This document shows, in pieces, positions 54,501 to 64,000 of a stretch of DNA of 64,000 nt. The DNA is from Castor canadensis (taxonomy: Eukaryota > Chordata > Mammalia > Rodentia > Castoridae): the NCBI RefSeq assembly GCF_047511655.1, contig NC_133400.1, positions 33,930,001 to 33,994,000 on the forward strand, in the 5' to 3' direction. The notes beneath the pieces are model-generated. The model made no database searches, was not told the origin of the DNA, and worked only from the letters and a program-made list of their open reading frames with translations. The first letter of the stretch is position 1; each line of letters starts with the position of its first letter. Made by a program: the position numbers and the translations under genes.

Positions 54501-54799
54501 TACCAGCCCTGGGGTGCAGGACCAACGAAATGATAATGGATGCTACTGGTGGTGACCCTCCCACCCCCAGGAGGCCGTGGTTTCTGAGTCATCTAAGAAA
54601 GTTGAAATGAATTTCTGCAGAGTTTTAACATTAAATAGATGTGCTATAAACCAAGCCTTTGAAAACTGGCCAGTCATGTGCAGTGTTCAAACTCTAGGCA
54701 GTTGAGGATGGAATCTGCCAGATCATCGCTCCAAGCTAATGACAAAACAAAAATTAAGCAAATCTCTTGCTTTGGGTTACTGCTTAGTTACTTTGGGGT

Positions 54800-55230
54800 G
54801 GATTAAAGGTGGTCACCACATGGTTAGGCCCTTTGAGGGGTTGAGTTCCTCTTCCTACACCTCGCAAGTGGGCTTCCCTCTGACAGCCCTAACGCTAGAC
54901 TAGGGCAGCAGTGAGAGGTGCCAGTTGGAGGCCTGGGTTCAGGGCTGGTGGCTTCCTTTTGCTGTCTCGTAACGCTCATTCTTGAGTTCCAACCATCATG
55001 GCGCCAATGGACAGTTCACCTGGGAAGAGAGCAATGTCCCAGCCTGCCGGCATCTCTGTCTGTGTGCGTGACATGGGAGGGAAGCCATCTTTGAAGGCCA
55101 GGTCTGCAGGAGAAATCCCAAGCCAGAAGAGCAGAATAATAGCAGTATCGATGATAATAATGACAGGTTGTTGCTTTAAGCTATGAGATTTGGTGTGAGC
55201 TGGTAGGCAACAGCAGGTAACTGAAATAAC
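54800..55230 (+). mobile_element. MLT1-type MaLR LTR
   Basis: Ends in TTGTTGCTTTAAGCTATGAG, TTTGGTGTGAGCTGGTAGGC, AACAGCAGGTAACTGAAATA, equivalent to the MLT1 3' end. The start is approximate. Confidence 0.6.
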
Positions 55231-55349
55231 TCTTGTTTTTGTTTTTGTTTTGTTTTATTTTGTGTTTATTTTGAAATTATCAAATTATTTCTGAATTCAT
55301 TTAAAAACAACTCCATTGAGTAGTATTTCTGTTAATCTTTAGAAGCTTA

Positions 55350-55545
55350 ATCATTTTATTTTGGTAATAGGTGTAACACACGGGTTGCTGCACTGCTGCT
55401 TTCGTTACAACTCAGTGACGTTCAGTATATTCACGCTGGTGCCTGGCCATCACCATCACCTCTCTTCCTCACCCTGGCACCCACCATTCTACTTTCTGTC
55501 TACTCTAGGTACCTCATGTATTTTAACCTTGTGTTCTGTAAAAAC
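55350..55545 (+). mobile_element. old L1-like 3' fragment
   Basis: GTTCAGTATATTCACGCTGG, CCATCACCATCACC, CACCATTCTACTTTCTGTCT, ACTCTAGGTACCTCATG match the L1M 3' order. Confidence 0.65.
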
Positions 55546-55549
55546 TCTT

Positions 55550-55882
55550 ACATTAAGGTGCTCATTAACTTTCCCCATCAACTTGATTGGGCCACATGAT
55601 GCCCAGATATTTGGCTAAACATCATTTCGTGTGTTTTTGGGAAGGCATTTTTAGATGGATTAACACATGCATTGGTAGACTGAATAAAGCAGACCACCCT
55701 CCCTACTCTGGATATATATTTAAAAAAAAAGACTGATGCTTCTCAAGCAATAAATTATCCTGCTTGATGGTCTTCACACTAAAACATCAGCTCTCCCCAT
55801 TTCCCCCTACCCCCATAATGTATCCTTATAGCATATATATTGATATATAGCTTATTAGTTCTGTCTCTCTGGAGAACCATGG
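55550..55882 (+). mobile_element. old interspersed repeat, family not named
   Basis: TCAACTTGATTGGGCCACAT, CCCAGATATTTGGCTAAACA, AATAAAGCAGACCACCCTCC, GTTCTGTCTCTCTGGAGAAC follow in order a common old mammalian repeat that ends in TCTCTGGAGAACC. Confidence 0.55.
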
Positions 55883-56079
55883 CTTATATATCTACTGTGG
55901 TCTGATAGAGATTTTTCACTGAATATGGGCAATTCAGAAACCAAGTTGGATGCAACACTTCCACTTAATATTTGGTATATACTCAACCGTGCCATATTCA
56001 GAAAGGAGCAAGCTGTTTGCTTAGGTCAATAGGTATCATAGTGAGTCCTGCAGTAGTTCAGCAAAACCCCTGCCCCCAG

Positions 56080-57000
56080 TAAGGCCTCAGATCCCCTCTG
56101 TTCTGGCCACTTGTCTGTCTAAACAGGACCGGGCAGAGGGAGAAGGTAGAGCAAGGTGAGTGGACGAAATTCAGGTATGATTCGTGGGGCTCAGATTTCT
56201 AGTCACTACGTTTGTCTTGTAAGAATTTCTGCTGCGTCTTGTACCCCTTGTAGGTGAGCGAAGGAGCTGTGGGTAGTGAGTGAGCTCATAGGGGTTCTAT
56301 CTATCACCACTCGAATGCTTCAAGGAACTGGGAAATCTGCTCACTAAAATATGCTGTCTACACAGGTAGTATTTTCTTCATCTGTGTTCATATCTAGTAA
56401 AATCCTATTCAGAAACTTTGCTTTGCTCCACACCATTGTAATTGTGTCTTTCTCCAGTGGTTCATGTGTGCTTGTCTCTGGACGAGTCTGGCTCAGGCCA
56501 GGAAAGCAGAACCCAGTCTATGTACTCTAACAGGAAGAATTTAATACAGGGGATTGGTGAGAAGCCAAGTGGGACAATCAGGGATTAGAAATTGCAGGAA
56601 GCTACAACACCTCTAGATTAGAGGATCAGAGAGAAGAGGCAGATTGCTAGAGAACCAAAGTAGAAGCTGAGCCATGCAAGTCTGTCGAGTGGGGTTTGGA
56701 ACGAGGGGGGAGGATCAGCCAGGGATCCAGGCCTTCCTAAGACAGAAGGAAATACAGGGGCTTTTACTTCTGCTGTGTCTGGCCTCCAACCAGGGTCTTC
56801 CACAGACTGAACCCAGTGGGAAAGCAAAGGACAGAGGAGTGTGGAATGCAGTCTGCAAGGTCCAGAACAGAGCGAGGGTGGTGGGGATGGTTGGCCACCC
56901 CCTGCCCTGAGACTGAACTCCGAACAGGAACCCAGCTCACTCTTGCTCCAGCCCAACCCAACCCAAACTCAATTCTTTCATAGAGAATTTATAAAAGAGC
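56080..57000. other. intergenic, no gene seen
   Basis: The stretch 56500-56860 resembles, in reverse sense, the same old repeat class (AATTTAATACAGGGGATTGG). The overlapping frames on both strands at 56618-56961 are not protein-like. Confidence 0.35.
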
Positions 57001-58245
57001 CAGACTTGGATGTAAACCATGGCTTCTTCATTTGCTAGCTATCTGACACCAAGAGAGGTTTTTAATCACTCTGAATCCCAGTTGTCAACAAGGAGAATTA
57101 CAGTACATTTCTCCAGAAATGTCATGAGATATTGTGGGGAAAAGACTAGACTTGAAGGACGGCTTTTAACATTTACTCAAAATCGGCACACAGAGAGAAA
57201 GCAGGTCCTCAGGGCTGAGCTGGGGTTTTCCCGCCTCTAACCTCAACATAGAGAGCTTAGCAGTTCTTTTCTTTATATAAATGCAAGCATCTGGGCAGAA
57301 TACCTGGTATGTAATACTTTAGCCACAATCCGTGCATTTATACTCAAGTACAAGTAATTTTAGATGCTCATGCAATACATAAATATGATACCTTCAACCC
57401 CCTCCCCCTGTACCAATATGTTCTAGAAAAGTCTTTAGAATCCATGGGAAAAGAAAACTCTTGTATTCATAGGAAAACAAACCTCAAAAGGCTATTACAT
57501 TTGAAAAGGCATTCAAAATACATTTTGGAAATAAAGGGAGTCACAGTGAAAATATTTATTTGAAAAGAAATTCAAGTGTCCCTTAAAAACAAAAGTCCTG
57601 AGTTAGTTTAGAAGACCAAAGAGAAGCAAGGCAGTTCCATAAAAGGTCGTGAGGTTGTTCAAGGAGGGAAACAGGTAAGCATATTCTCTGTTGACTAAGG
57701 GTTTCCATTTTTACAATGTGTGAGCTGTTGATTGTAGAAGAGCTGATTTTTGTATCAGATCATATAAGATAATGTAAAAAGCTGTCACAGCGTCTCTGTC
57801 ATCGTCTGTGTGCATGCACGCAAGCAAGTGCATAACTCTCGTGTACATTGGTGGTTTTCTTCTTGGTTGTCTTTCTTTCCTGGCTGGGTCTAAAGTGAGA
57901 TAAGAATTAGAATGGTACTGGGAGGGGGACAAAATGGCAGCCTAGTGTCATTATACATTTTATGTGGCAATCAGTTGGAGGTGGAAGATAAGTAAGGTTT
58001 TGGTTCTGGTTTTAAGAATAAGAATTCTCACACACCTTGGAGCTAACTCTCTGCACACACAGATGCTCCTTACTCGCTTCCATGTGGGCACTTCCTGGCG
58101 TGGGTGTGGAATGAGGCGGCGACTACGCCCACCCAAGACAATGGAGGTTGTCTAAGGCCATAGGCTCCTCACGAAAACTGGGAAATCATTCATGAGTCCG
58201 TGGACATTGTTGTGGATGTTTCATATTCTACGCTGGGATGATTAA
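57001..58245. other. intergenic, no gene seen
   Basis: A weak antisense MIR relic may lie at 57005-57130. The rest is AT-rich unique DNA. Confidence 0.4.
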
Positions 58246-58249
58246 TGTA

Positions 58250-58635
58250 AAAAAGAGCTTTGTTTTCTGCTGCCATAACAAAATACCAGAGACTGGAGAA
58301 TTTAACATTTAAACAATGGAGGTTTATTTGGCTCATGGTTCTGCAAGCTGGGAAGTCCAAGAACAGGCCCTGGCATCTGGTAAACCCCCACCCCCCACCA
58401 GGTGTATCCTCCAGGTACACCCGGAGATGGAGTAAAGGGCACGCAAGAGGGGTCCCAGCATGTAACAAACCTCCTCTTCAGAAAACTAACCTGCCTCCTC
58501 AGTACTAGCCTTAATCCAGTCATGAGGGGCCACCCCCAGGACCCAATCACTTCTTAAAGTTCCTTCCTAGCAACTGCCACAATCACAATGAGATGTCAGC
58601 ATTTGTTGCACACAGAGGGTCACTCAGAACACAGC
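58250..58635 (-). mobile_element. MaLR-type LTR
   Basis: CTGCTGCCATAACAAAATAC, CAGAGACTGGAGAATTTAAC, GAGGTTTATTTGGCTCATGG, CAAGCTGGGAAGTCCAAGAA and GGACCCAATCACTTCTTAAA are the antisense 3'-to-5' order of an MST/THE1-like LTR. A C-rich tract near 58386-58400 interrupts it. Confidence 0.78.
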
Positions 58636-58887
58636 AGAATGCCTCTGGTGCCTTTTTCTCATCAGTGTCCCCTTTCCAAGATGGCAGTTGGTGCAGAGCT
58701 GTCTAGACTAGCCTTCTGCAGGAAAGGTCTGGTCGCTGTTCAGAAGAACGCACTTCCTCACTTTGCTGAAGGAGGAGGAGGTGAGGAAGCCCTTTCTTGT
58801 CAGTCTTCTCCCCTTTCATAGCCTAGCAACCTGGGCCTATCCCCAAACTCCAATCAGGCCAGCCAAGGCTAAGGCTCAAGTCTGCAG

Positions 58888-58911
58888 ACAGGCACCTCCA
58901 CAGGTGCCTGT
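58888..58911. other. perfect 10-bp hairpin with paired CACCT boxes
   Basis: ACAGGCACCT (58888-58897) and AGGTGCCTGT (58902-58911) are exact reverse complements around CCAC. It presents two inverted CACCT/AGGTG boxes. Confidence 0.5.
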
Positions 58912-59229
58912 GGAGCGTACTGAGCTCATTTGATGCCTATTAGTTTCTGACAGCTCAGCTTTGGACACCCAAAACAAGCATTATTAAAGAAATGGGCCTG
59001 CCACTTATCATATATTTCTGTACTGCTTTTTCAAGCAGCAGACTCTTCAATGAAAATATTACTCCCGATGCATGTCATCTGCTTGGTTTCAGAGCATTAG
59101 GGCGGGAAACTTAAAAGGACTATTTGAAAGAAGAAAGCAAAGTTGGAAGTACTACCATTTTGGCCAAAGATAGAGAGTAAAGCCTGGTTTGGATCTGGTG
59201 TGTGGTGAGGGAATCTTGTAATTAGAGGA

Positions 59230-59395
59230 ACTGGCTTTAAAGTTCCAGTCCCTCTGGGTAGCTTGTGCCAACTCAGGCAAGTCATGTAATCTCCTGCCTC
59301 AATTTCCTCATCTGTCACAGATACATAATCAGAGCAGTGGGTCTGCCAACCTCATGGACTAGGTGAGGATTTGAACGTGCTGTGTAAGCATTGGT
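59230..59395 (-). mobile_element. MIR SINE
   Basis: Antisense MIR: CAGGCAAGTCATGTAATCTC, CCTCAATTTCCTCATCTGTC, CTAGGTGAGGATTTGAACG. Confidence 0.7.
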
Positions 59396-60614
59396 ATCTT
59401 ATAGACAGAATGATTGGGCGTTGTTCCTGCCCAGGTTGTTTTCATTGTAGTTAGGACTAGAAGACAACCTTGAAATGATTAGAGAACTTAACGAGATGGT
59501 ATCTGATTAATTGCAGGACTGTTAGGTGCCACTGTAGACAGGAATAAGGGCTAGAATACTCGTGAAAGCTTCAAGAAAGAGGTGATCCTTCCTAGTTGTC
59601 GCCTCAAAAGTGGACACTGGTTGCGTCGGAAAGTTTGTAATGAGGGGTAAGTATTGTTGCTGATGACTTTCACCTATGGTAAGAGTGTGAGGGGGCGGGG
59701 TTAGTCATTGTGACCTTCACAATGGTCAGCTGTACAAATACGACCATCCCTGCATGATCTTGCAGTTCTAGGAGAGCTTCCAAGAGGAATGATTTCCTCT
59801 GACTTACATTGTGGATTTGATAAGAGTAGCCAAGCCTGCCGGCATTATCTGGTGGCAATGAAAGACCGAGTTTGAGTTTTGTCTCTTTCAAAATATAAAA
59901 TTTTCAGCAAGTCATTGTTCCTATATCTGAATTCTGTATCAGTTTTGGAGGAGTCCTTCAGGTCATATTAGTAGGTCTCTGTTTTGTCATTGAAAGGTGT
60001 CTGTGGGGTATTAAAAGAGTTAATGGCTCTAAATGAACTTGAAAACTTCGAAAGAGTTCATTGTTCTGTGCAAGATTTACTTCTTCAAAGCAAGTGCAAC
60101 TCTCACCAGCGTTGAGATGGTGATTGGCTTTTTCTGTTCCCAAGACACTTGGCTCTGGGCTTTGCAGTCAGCAGCCCCAGATCCATCCTAGATGGATATT
60201 TAGTGATTAGCATGTATTTAAAAGAAGGATGTTTGCAGGTGGGGATAGTCAAGGTGGTGATGACATTAAGAGGGGTTGGGAGTAGGAGCCCATCTCGTAC
60301 TCCATTGGATGTTGTGTTCACCAAGTGAGAATCAAACTCCCCAGGACACTTCTGCTAGACTCAGCATTAACCAGATCACAGCATTTCTGCTCATTCCTTG
60401 GGTTCACCTAACACTGAAGAATGAGGTAAAAAATGACAACAGAAATAAGCTGATTGTCATTTATATAGAGAATAATTCTGGGGAGGCACAAGTAAGGATG
60501 CTGTCCCAATGCTATGATCCAACTTGAAAATAAGGAATGTTTTTTCTCTTCCTTATCTTTTGCCTGGCAAGATAAGGCCTAAGCAAGTCTCAGCTTCCAA
60601 GTCACTCATTCATT
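59396..60614. other. intergenic, no gene seen
   Basis: Unique sequence without named features. Confidence 0.4.
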
Positions 60615-60720
60615 TAAAAAAATTTCAACAAATATTTATTGAGCATTTACTGTATGCCAGGATCTGGGTGAGGTAGAGTAGATTATGTGGTAAATATAAT
60701 TGACCAAGTCTTATAGGACT
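60615..60720 (+). mobile_element. old interspersed repeat (L2/MIR-like class)
   Basis: CAACAAATATTTATTGAGCA, TTTACTGTATGCCAGGATCT opens the common old repeat class noted at 34810. Confidence 0.5.
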
Positions 60721-61317
60721 AGTTGATATCTAAAGAGGGACTCAGAACAAATAATATTCCAAGTGTCTAAGGGTTTGAAAAGAAAGGAAGTAAGGCTTAC
60801 TCAAGGTTGGCATGGACCTTAGAAAGTGTTGTTGAGAAGACACTCATAAGGCAGTAGTATTTGAACTGAGAGTTAGGGGCTAAGGAGGAAAAAGTAGCAG
60901 AACTTGGGGGAGAAGAAGCACAGAGAACAGCAGTGCAAAGGCACTGAGGCACAAAGAACTTAAAATGTTTAGGAAACTCTGAGAAGCCAGTGTAGCTAGA
61001 GGGAGAGAAGAGTGTGAGGAGGAGGGGGGCAAAGCCAGAGCCCTGGGGTACCTTGGTGGCCTCTTAGGGGATAATTCTGTTCCCTACCTAGCAGGCAGTC
61101 CCTGGAGGGCAGGTGCAGAGGTGACATGAAGTTCAGTTTGGAAGCTTCTCTCTTGGGCTCTGCAGTCTGTATAGCTCTCATAGGGCACAGTGCAACTGGG
61201 TGGTGGTCTGCCTCCCACACCCTTGCCACTTGAAAGTGCCCTTCTTGAGCCTCACCATGGGATCTCTAGGGTCTAATCCAAGCCTGGCATTTGCTAGGTA
61301 CTCAAGAAATACATATG

Positions 61318-61408
61318 TATGTATTTTTTGTGCAATGGTGGAGATTGAAACTCTGACCTTGCCTGTATTAGGCAAATGCTGCACTACTGGGCTACATCCC
61401 CAGTGCTT
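61318..61408 (-). mobile_element. ID-like SINE
   Basis: Antisense: TGGTGGAGATTGAAACTCTG.. TAGGCAAATGCTGCACTACT.. GGGCTACATCCCCAGTGC. Diverged. Confidence 0.65.
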
Positions 61409-61984
61409 AAAACACTTACTGAAGCAAGTCAAATACACTGAGAAAGCAGATGCTAAAAACCAAGGAACCCAGCAGTAAAGGGTAAGGTGTAAAACAAAAG
61501 CCATTACTTCCTGCGAGGGGAAGTCAGAGAAGGCTGCCTGGGGAAGGAGGCCTAGCATCTGAGAACTGAAGGGCCAGCGGAATGGAGAGAAGGCCAGGGA
61601 AGGAAAATCTAGGCAGATGAAGCCATGTGTCCAAATATCATCAGCCTCCTGCAGAATTAAAACCCATGAGTCTTAATTTTACTGAGTTCCCAAAGCTAAG
61701 CCAGTAGAAACTGCACAAGAGGGCAATTGTGGGAGAAGGAGGCAAAGGCAGCTCCTCCAGCATGCAGAAGCCCCTTTGGGTCCATCCACATTCATCCTGG
61801 GGCCTTCAGGAAGAATCTCCTTTTCCTTCTATCATCTGTGTCTCACACTCAGCAGGGACAGCCAAACCGCCCACTAGTCCCATCCCTTGAAACGTCCCAA
61901 TATTTCTTGATAGACACTTCTGTTGTCTTAGGTGCAATAGAACTGCAATCACCTGTATTTAAAACTAATGGATTTGAAATAACC

Positions 61985-62300
61985 TGCAGGCTTCCACTTT
62001 AATGAGAGTTAGATTAATGAAAAAGGACCTTTTGCCTCAGATTGCATGACAACATTTTCAAATTACATTCCTAGAACAGAGAATTCACTTATTCAGAGTA
62101 ATTGGATGCTGACTTGGGTTAATACGTACAATGTCCTTAAATGAAAATGTTCCATTGTAAGTGGAACTGTATGATACCTGAGGCTTTCTCAATAGATTTG
62201 GTTGGGCTCTGAGTTAATTATACTGCATGCTATTTTTTGAATGAATTCAAGCATGAATTCTACACGCTAGAGATTGGGATAATTATATTCAATTCTGCTT
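61985..62300. promoter_or_regulatory. candidate conserved non-coding element
   Basis: Repeat-free AT-rich block with TTTAATGAGAG, TTAGATTAATGAA, CAAATTACATTCC, GAGTAATTGGATG, GGGTTAATACG, GAGTTAATTATAC. Dense homeodomain-type cores; untested. Confidence 0.35.
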
Positions 62301-62749
62301 GGTGCCCCGCTGAAAGAATTGACCTTTTAGATAAAACGAGCCTCCCGAACAAGAAACCTGAAGAAAGTCTACACAAAGCCGGCAGATGCAAGAGCAGAGA
62401 AAGTCTTAAGTAAGAGGGAAGTGGGGGCGGGGAGGGGAGACAGCCCAAGGAACAGTAGCATCAGCAAGATTGATTTTTTGTCACGGGAAAGTATTTCTGT
62501 TTTGTAGCTTGTTTTGTATCCTTGGTACATAAAGGTATAATTTAAAACCATTGATTTTACTAAAGCTGTTTTCTCATCAGTAACAAGGCTACTGCTATGT
62601 TTTTAGTAGCAGCATGAAGAATGAGAAGCCAACAAAAAGCAATCTCAGGAGGCTCTCTGAGTGCAGGCCCCCAGAGGCAGCAGGGTGGGCATAGAGGGGC
62701 ACTGACCACCAGGCAGTCTTGCCTGGTTTGCATTGTGGCCTGGGCTAAG

Positions 62750-62885
62750 AACAGGGACTCAGAGGTCACACTGCCTGGGTTTGTAGCAGGGCTCTACCAC
62801 TTACTAGTTGTGTGTCCTTAGGCCAGGCACTGGGCCTCAGTTTCCTCATCTGCCGATTGGGGTAAATCACATAGGTTGTGAAGAT
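62750..62885 (-). mobile_element. MIR SINE
   Basis: Antisense MIR: CACACTGCCTGGGTTTGTAG, GCTCTACCACTTACTAGTTG, TGTGTCCTTAGGCCAGGCAC, CTCAGTTTCCTCATCTGCCG. Confidence 0.88.
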
Positions 62886-63434
62886 CAGACAGCTGTCTTT
62901 ATTGATGTCGTTATTCTCAGATGTGATATCCTTCTCCCTGGAGAAAGGTGACCCATTAACAGGATTAACCCTATCAGACAGATTGAAAATATCTCTCTCC
63001 TTGGGCAGAGGAGAAGCAGGGGCTGCTGGACATTGTGTGTCAATGAGGCGCCCTTTGAAGTCTGAACAGGACAGGTAAGAAGATCAAACCCTGGTTTCCA
63101 GCAAGCCATGCTCCTAGTGGCAGCGATGCTCCCCACCCCAGTGGCCTTCAGAGGTCAGGGTTTTGCCTGCTTGGCCCAAGCACTTTTCACAAAGAATAGG
63201 GGCCTCACTCTTCCATGCGTAGGAGCCAGCCATATGACGCCTTTGGTTTCTGTCATATGGCATCTGTCTTTAAAGCAATTCCTGGAATCTGACTATCACT
63301 GGGGGTAGAGGGTTGACTTAATCATCCAGTGTGAATCTCTAAATGCCACCCTGATGGCATGGCCATGTGTTCACACCTGTGGGCCTTGCCTGTGTCCAGC
63401 TCCCCTCCCCAGCTGTAGCACACACAGTCAGTGT

Positions 63435-63895
63435 GAGTACCTTGTGGGTACTGAAACAAGTCACCACAAATGCAGTGACCTAAAACACAAGCATTTTTTC
63501 TCCCACAGTCCTGGAGGCCAGAAGTGTGAAATCAGTGTTGATGGCCACAATCAAACACTGGCAGGGCCGCACTTTCTCTGGAAGCTCCAAAGCTATCTGT
63601 CCTTTGCCTCCTCCAAGTGCTGGTTGCTAGCAAGTTTTGGCTTTTGGCCACATCACTTTAATCTCTGCCTCTGTAGTGACATCTCCTTCTTCTCTCTGTG
63701 TCACTTCCCTCTGCCTTTCTTGTAAGGATGCCAGTGACAGCAGTTGGAGCCACCCAGACAACCCAGATCTATCTTCTTAGCTCAAAATCCACAACTTAAT
63801 CACGTTTGAGCATGTCACTGTGTAAGATGACATTCACAGGACCCAAGAACTAGGATCTGCCCTTTCTAGGTGCCACCACACAGCCCACTCATCCA
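63435..63895 (-). mobile_element. MLT1-type LTR
   Basis: ACAAGTCACCACAAATGCAG, TTTCTCCCACAGTCCTGGAG, GCCAGAAGTGTGAAATCAG, TCTTGTAAGGATGCCAGTGA follow the antisense MLT1 order. Confidence 0.65.
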
Positions 63896-64000
63896 CAAAG
63901 CAGGAGACTATAACCTGGGCAACACAAGTTTCTCTTCACTCTCTGGGTAGTCATTCACTGACCACAGACTTGAGGGAGCTCCTCAGGTCCCCACCCCATC

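Overview
This is mammalian nuclear DNA, almost certainly from a rodent. It holds one protein-coding gene, the 3' part of SALL1 (spalt-like transcription factor 1), on the + strand, followed by about 54 kb of non-coding DNA. The SINEs combine a 7SL-derived B1-type part with a tRNA/ID-like tail of the form 'GTGGCTCAAGTGGTAGAG..TTCAAACCCCAGTACC'. From memory this combination is typical of Castorimorpha (beaver, kangaroo-rat relatives). I favour beaver, but order Rodentia is much safer than the genus.

Layout. 1-3392 is the 3' part of SALL1 intron 1; coding exon 1, with the start codon and the N-terminal NuRD-recruiting peptide, lies upstream of the window. 3393-6817 is the large exon 2, 6818-7942 is intron 2, and 7943-8383 is the coding part of exon 3. 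The 3' UTR follows to about 9295, with poly(A) signals at 8777 and 9273. The intron splits the last C2H2 zinc finger. With 26 residues assumed from exon 1 (the last completed across the splice junction), the protein would be about 1313 aa against 1324 in human. Nearly all the difference is a contracted Ser/Gly tract. The 3' UTR holds three exact Pumilio-type TGTATATA sites and a nested inverted repeat.

The first 14.6 kb carries no interspersed repeat that I recognise, as is usual around developmental regulators. A CpG island at about 10350-11480, roughly 1 kb beyond the gene, has no annotated owner. From 14.65 kb on, the DNA is ordinary rodent intergenic sequence: composite and ID-like SINEs, B1-type SINEs, MaLR/MLT1-type LTRs on both strands, MIR and L2 relics, one intact short Tigger-like DNA transposon, and microsatellites.

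Embedded in it are repeat-free blocks that look like conserved non-coding elements. The main one is at 29.4-30.56 kb: an AT-rich/CpG-rich/AT-rich block whose centre holds a perfect 10-bp inverted repeat flanking a consensus TCF/LEF site. Others are near 36.4-36.7, 44.64-44.9, 50.95-51.13, 54.3-54.5 and 62.0-62.3 kb, plus intron 2. These are plausible long-range SALL1 enhancers, but conservation cannot be tested from one sequence. I found no second protein-coding gene, no tRNA or rRNA gene and no CRISPR array. The candidate novelty here is regulatory, not a new gene system.
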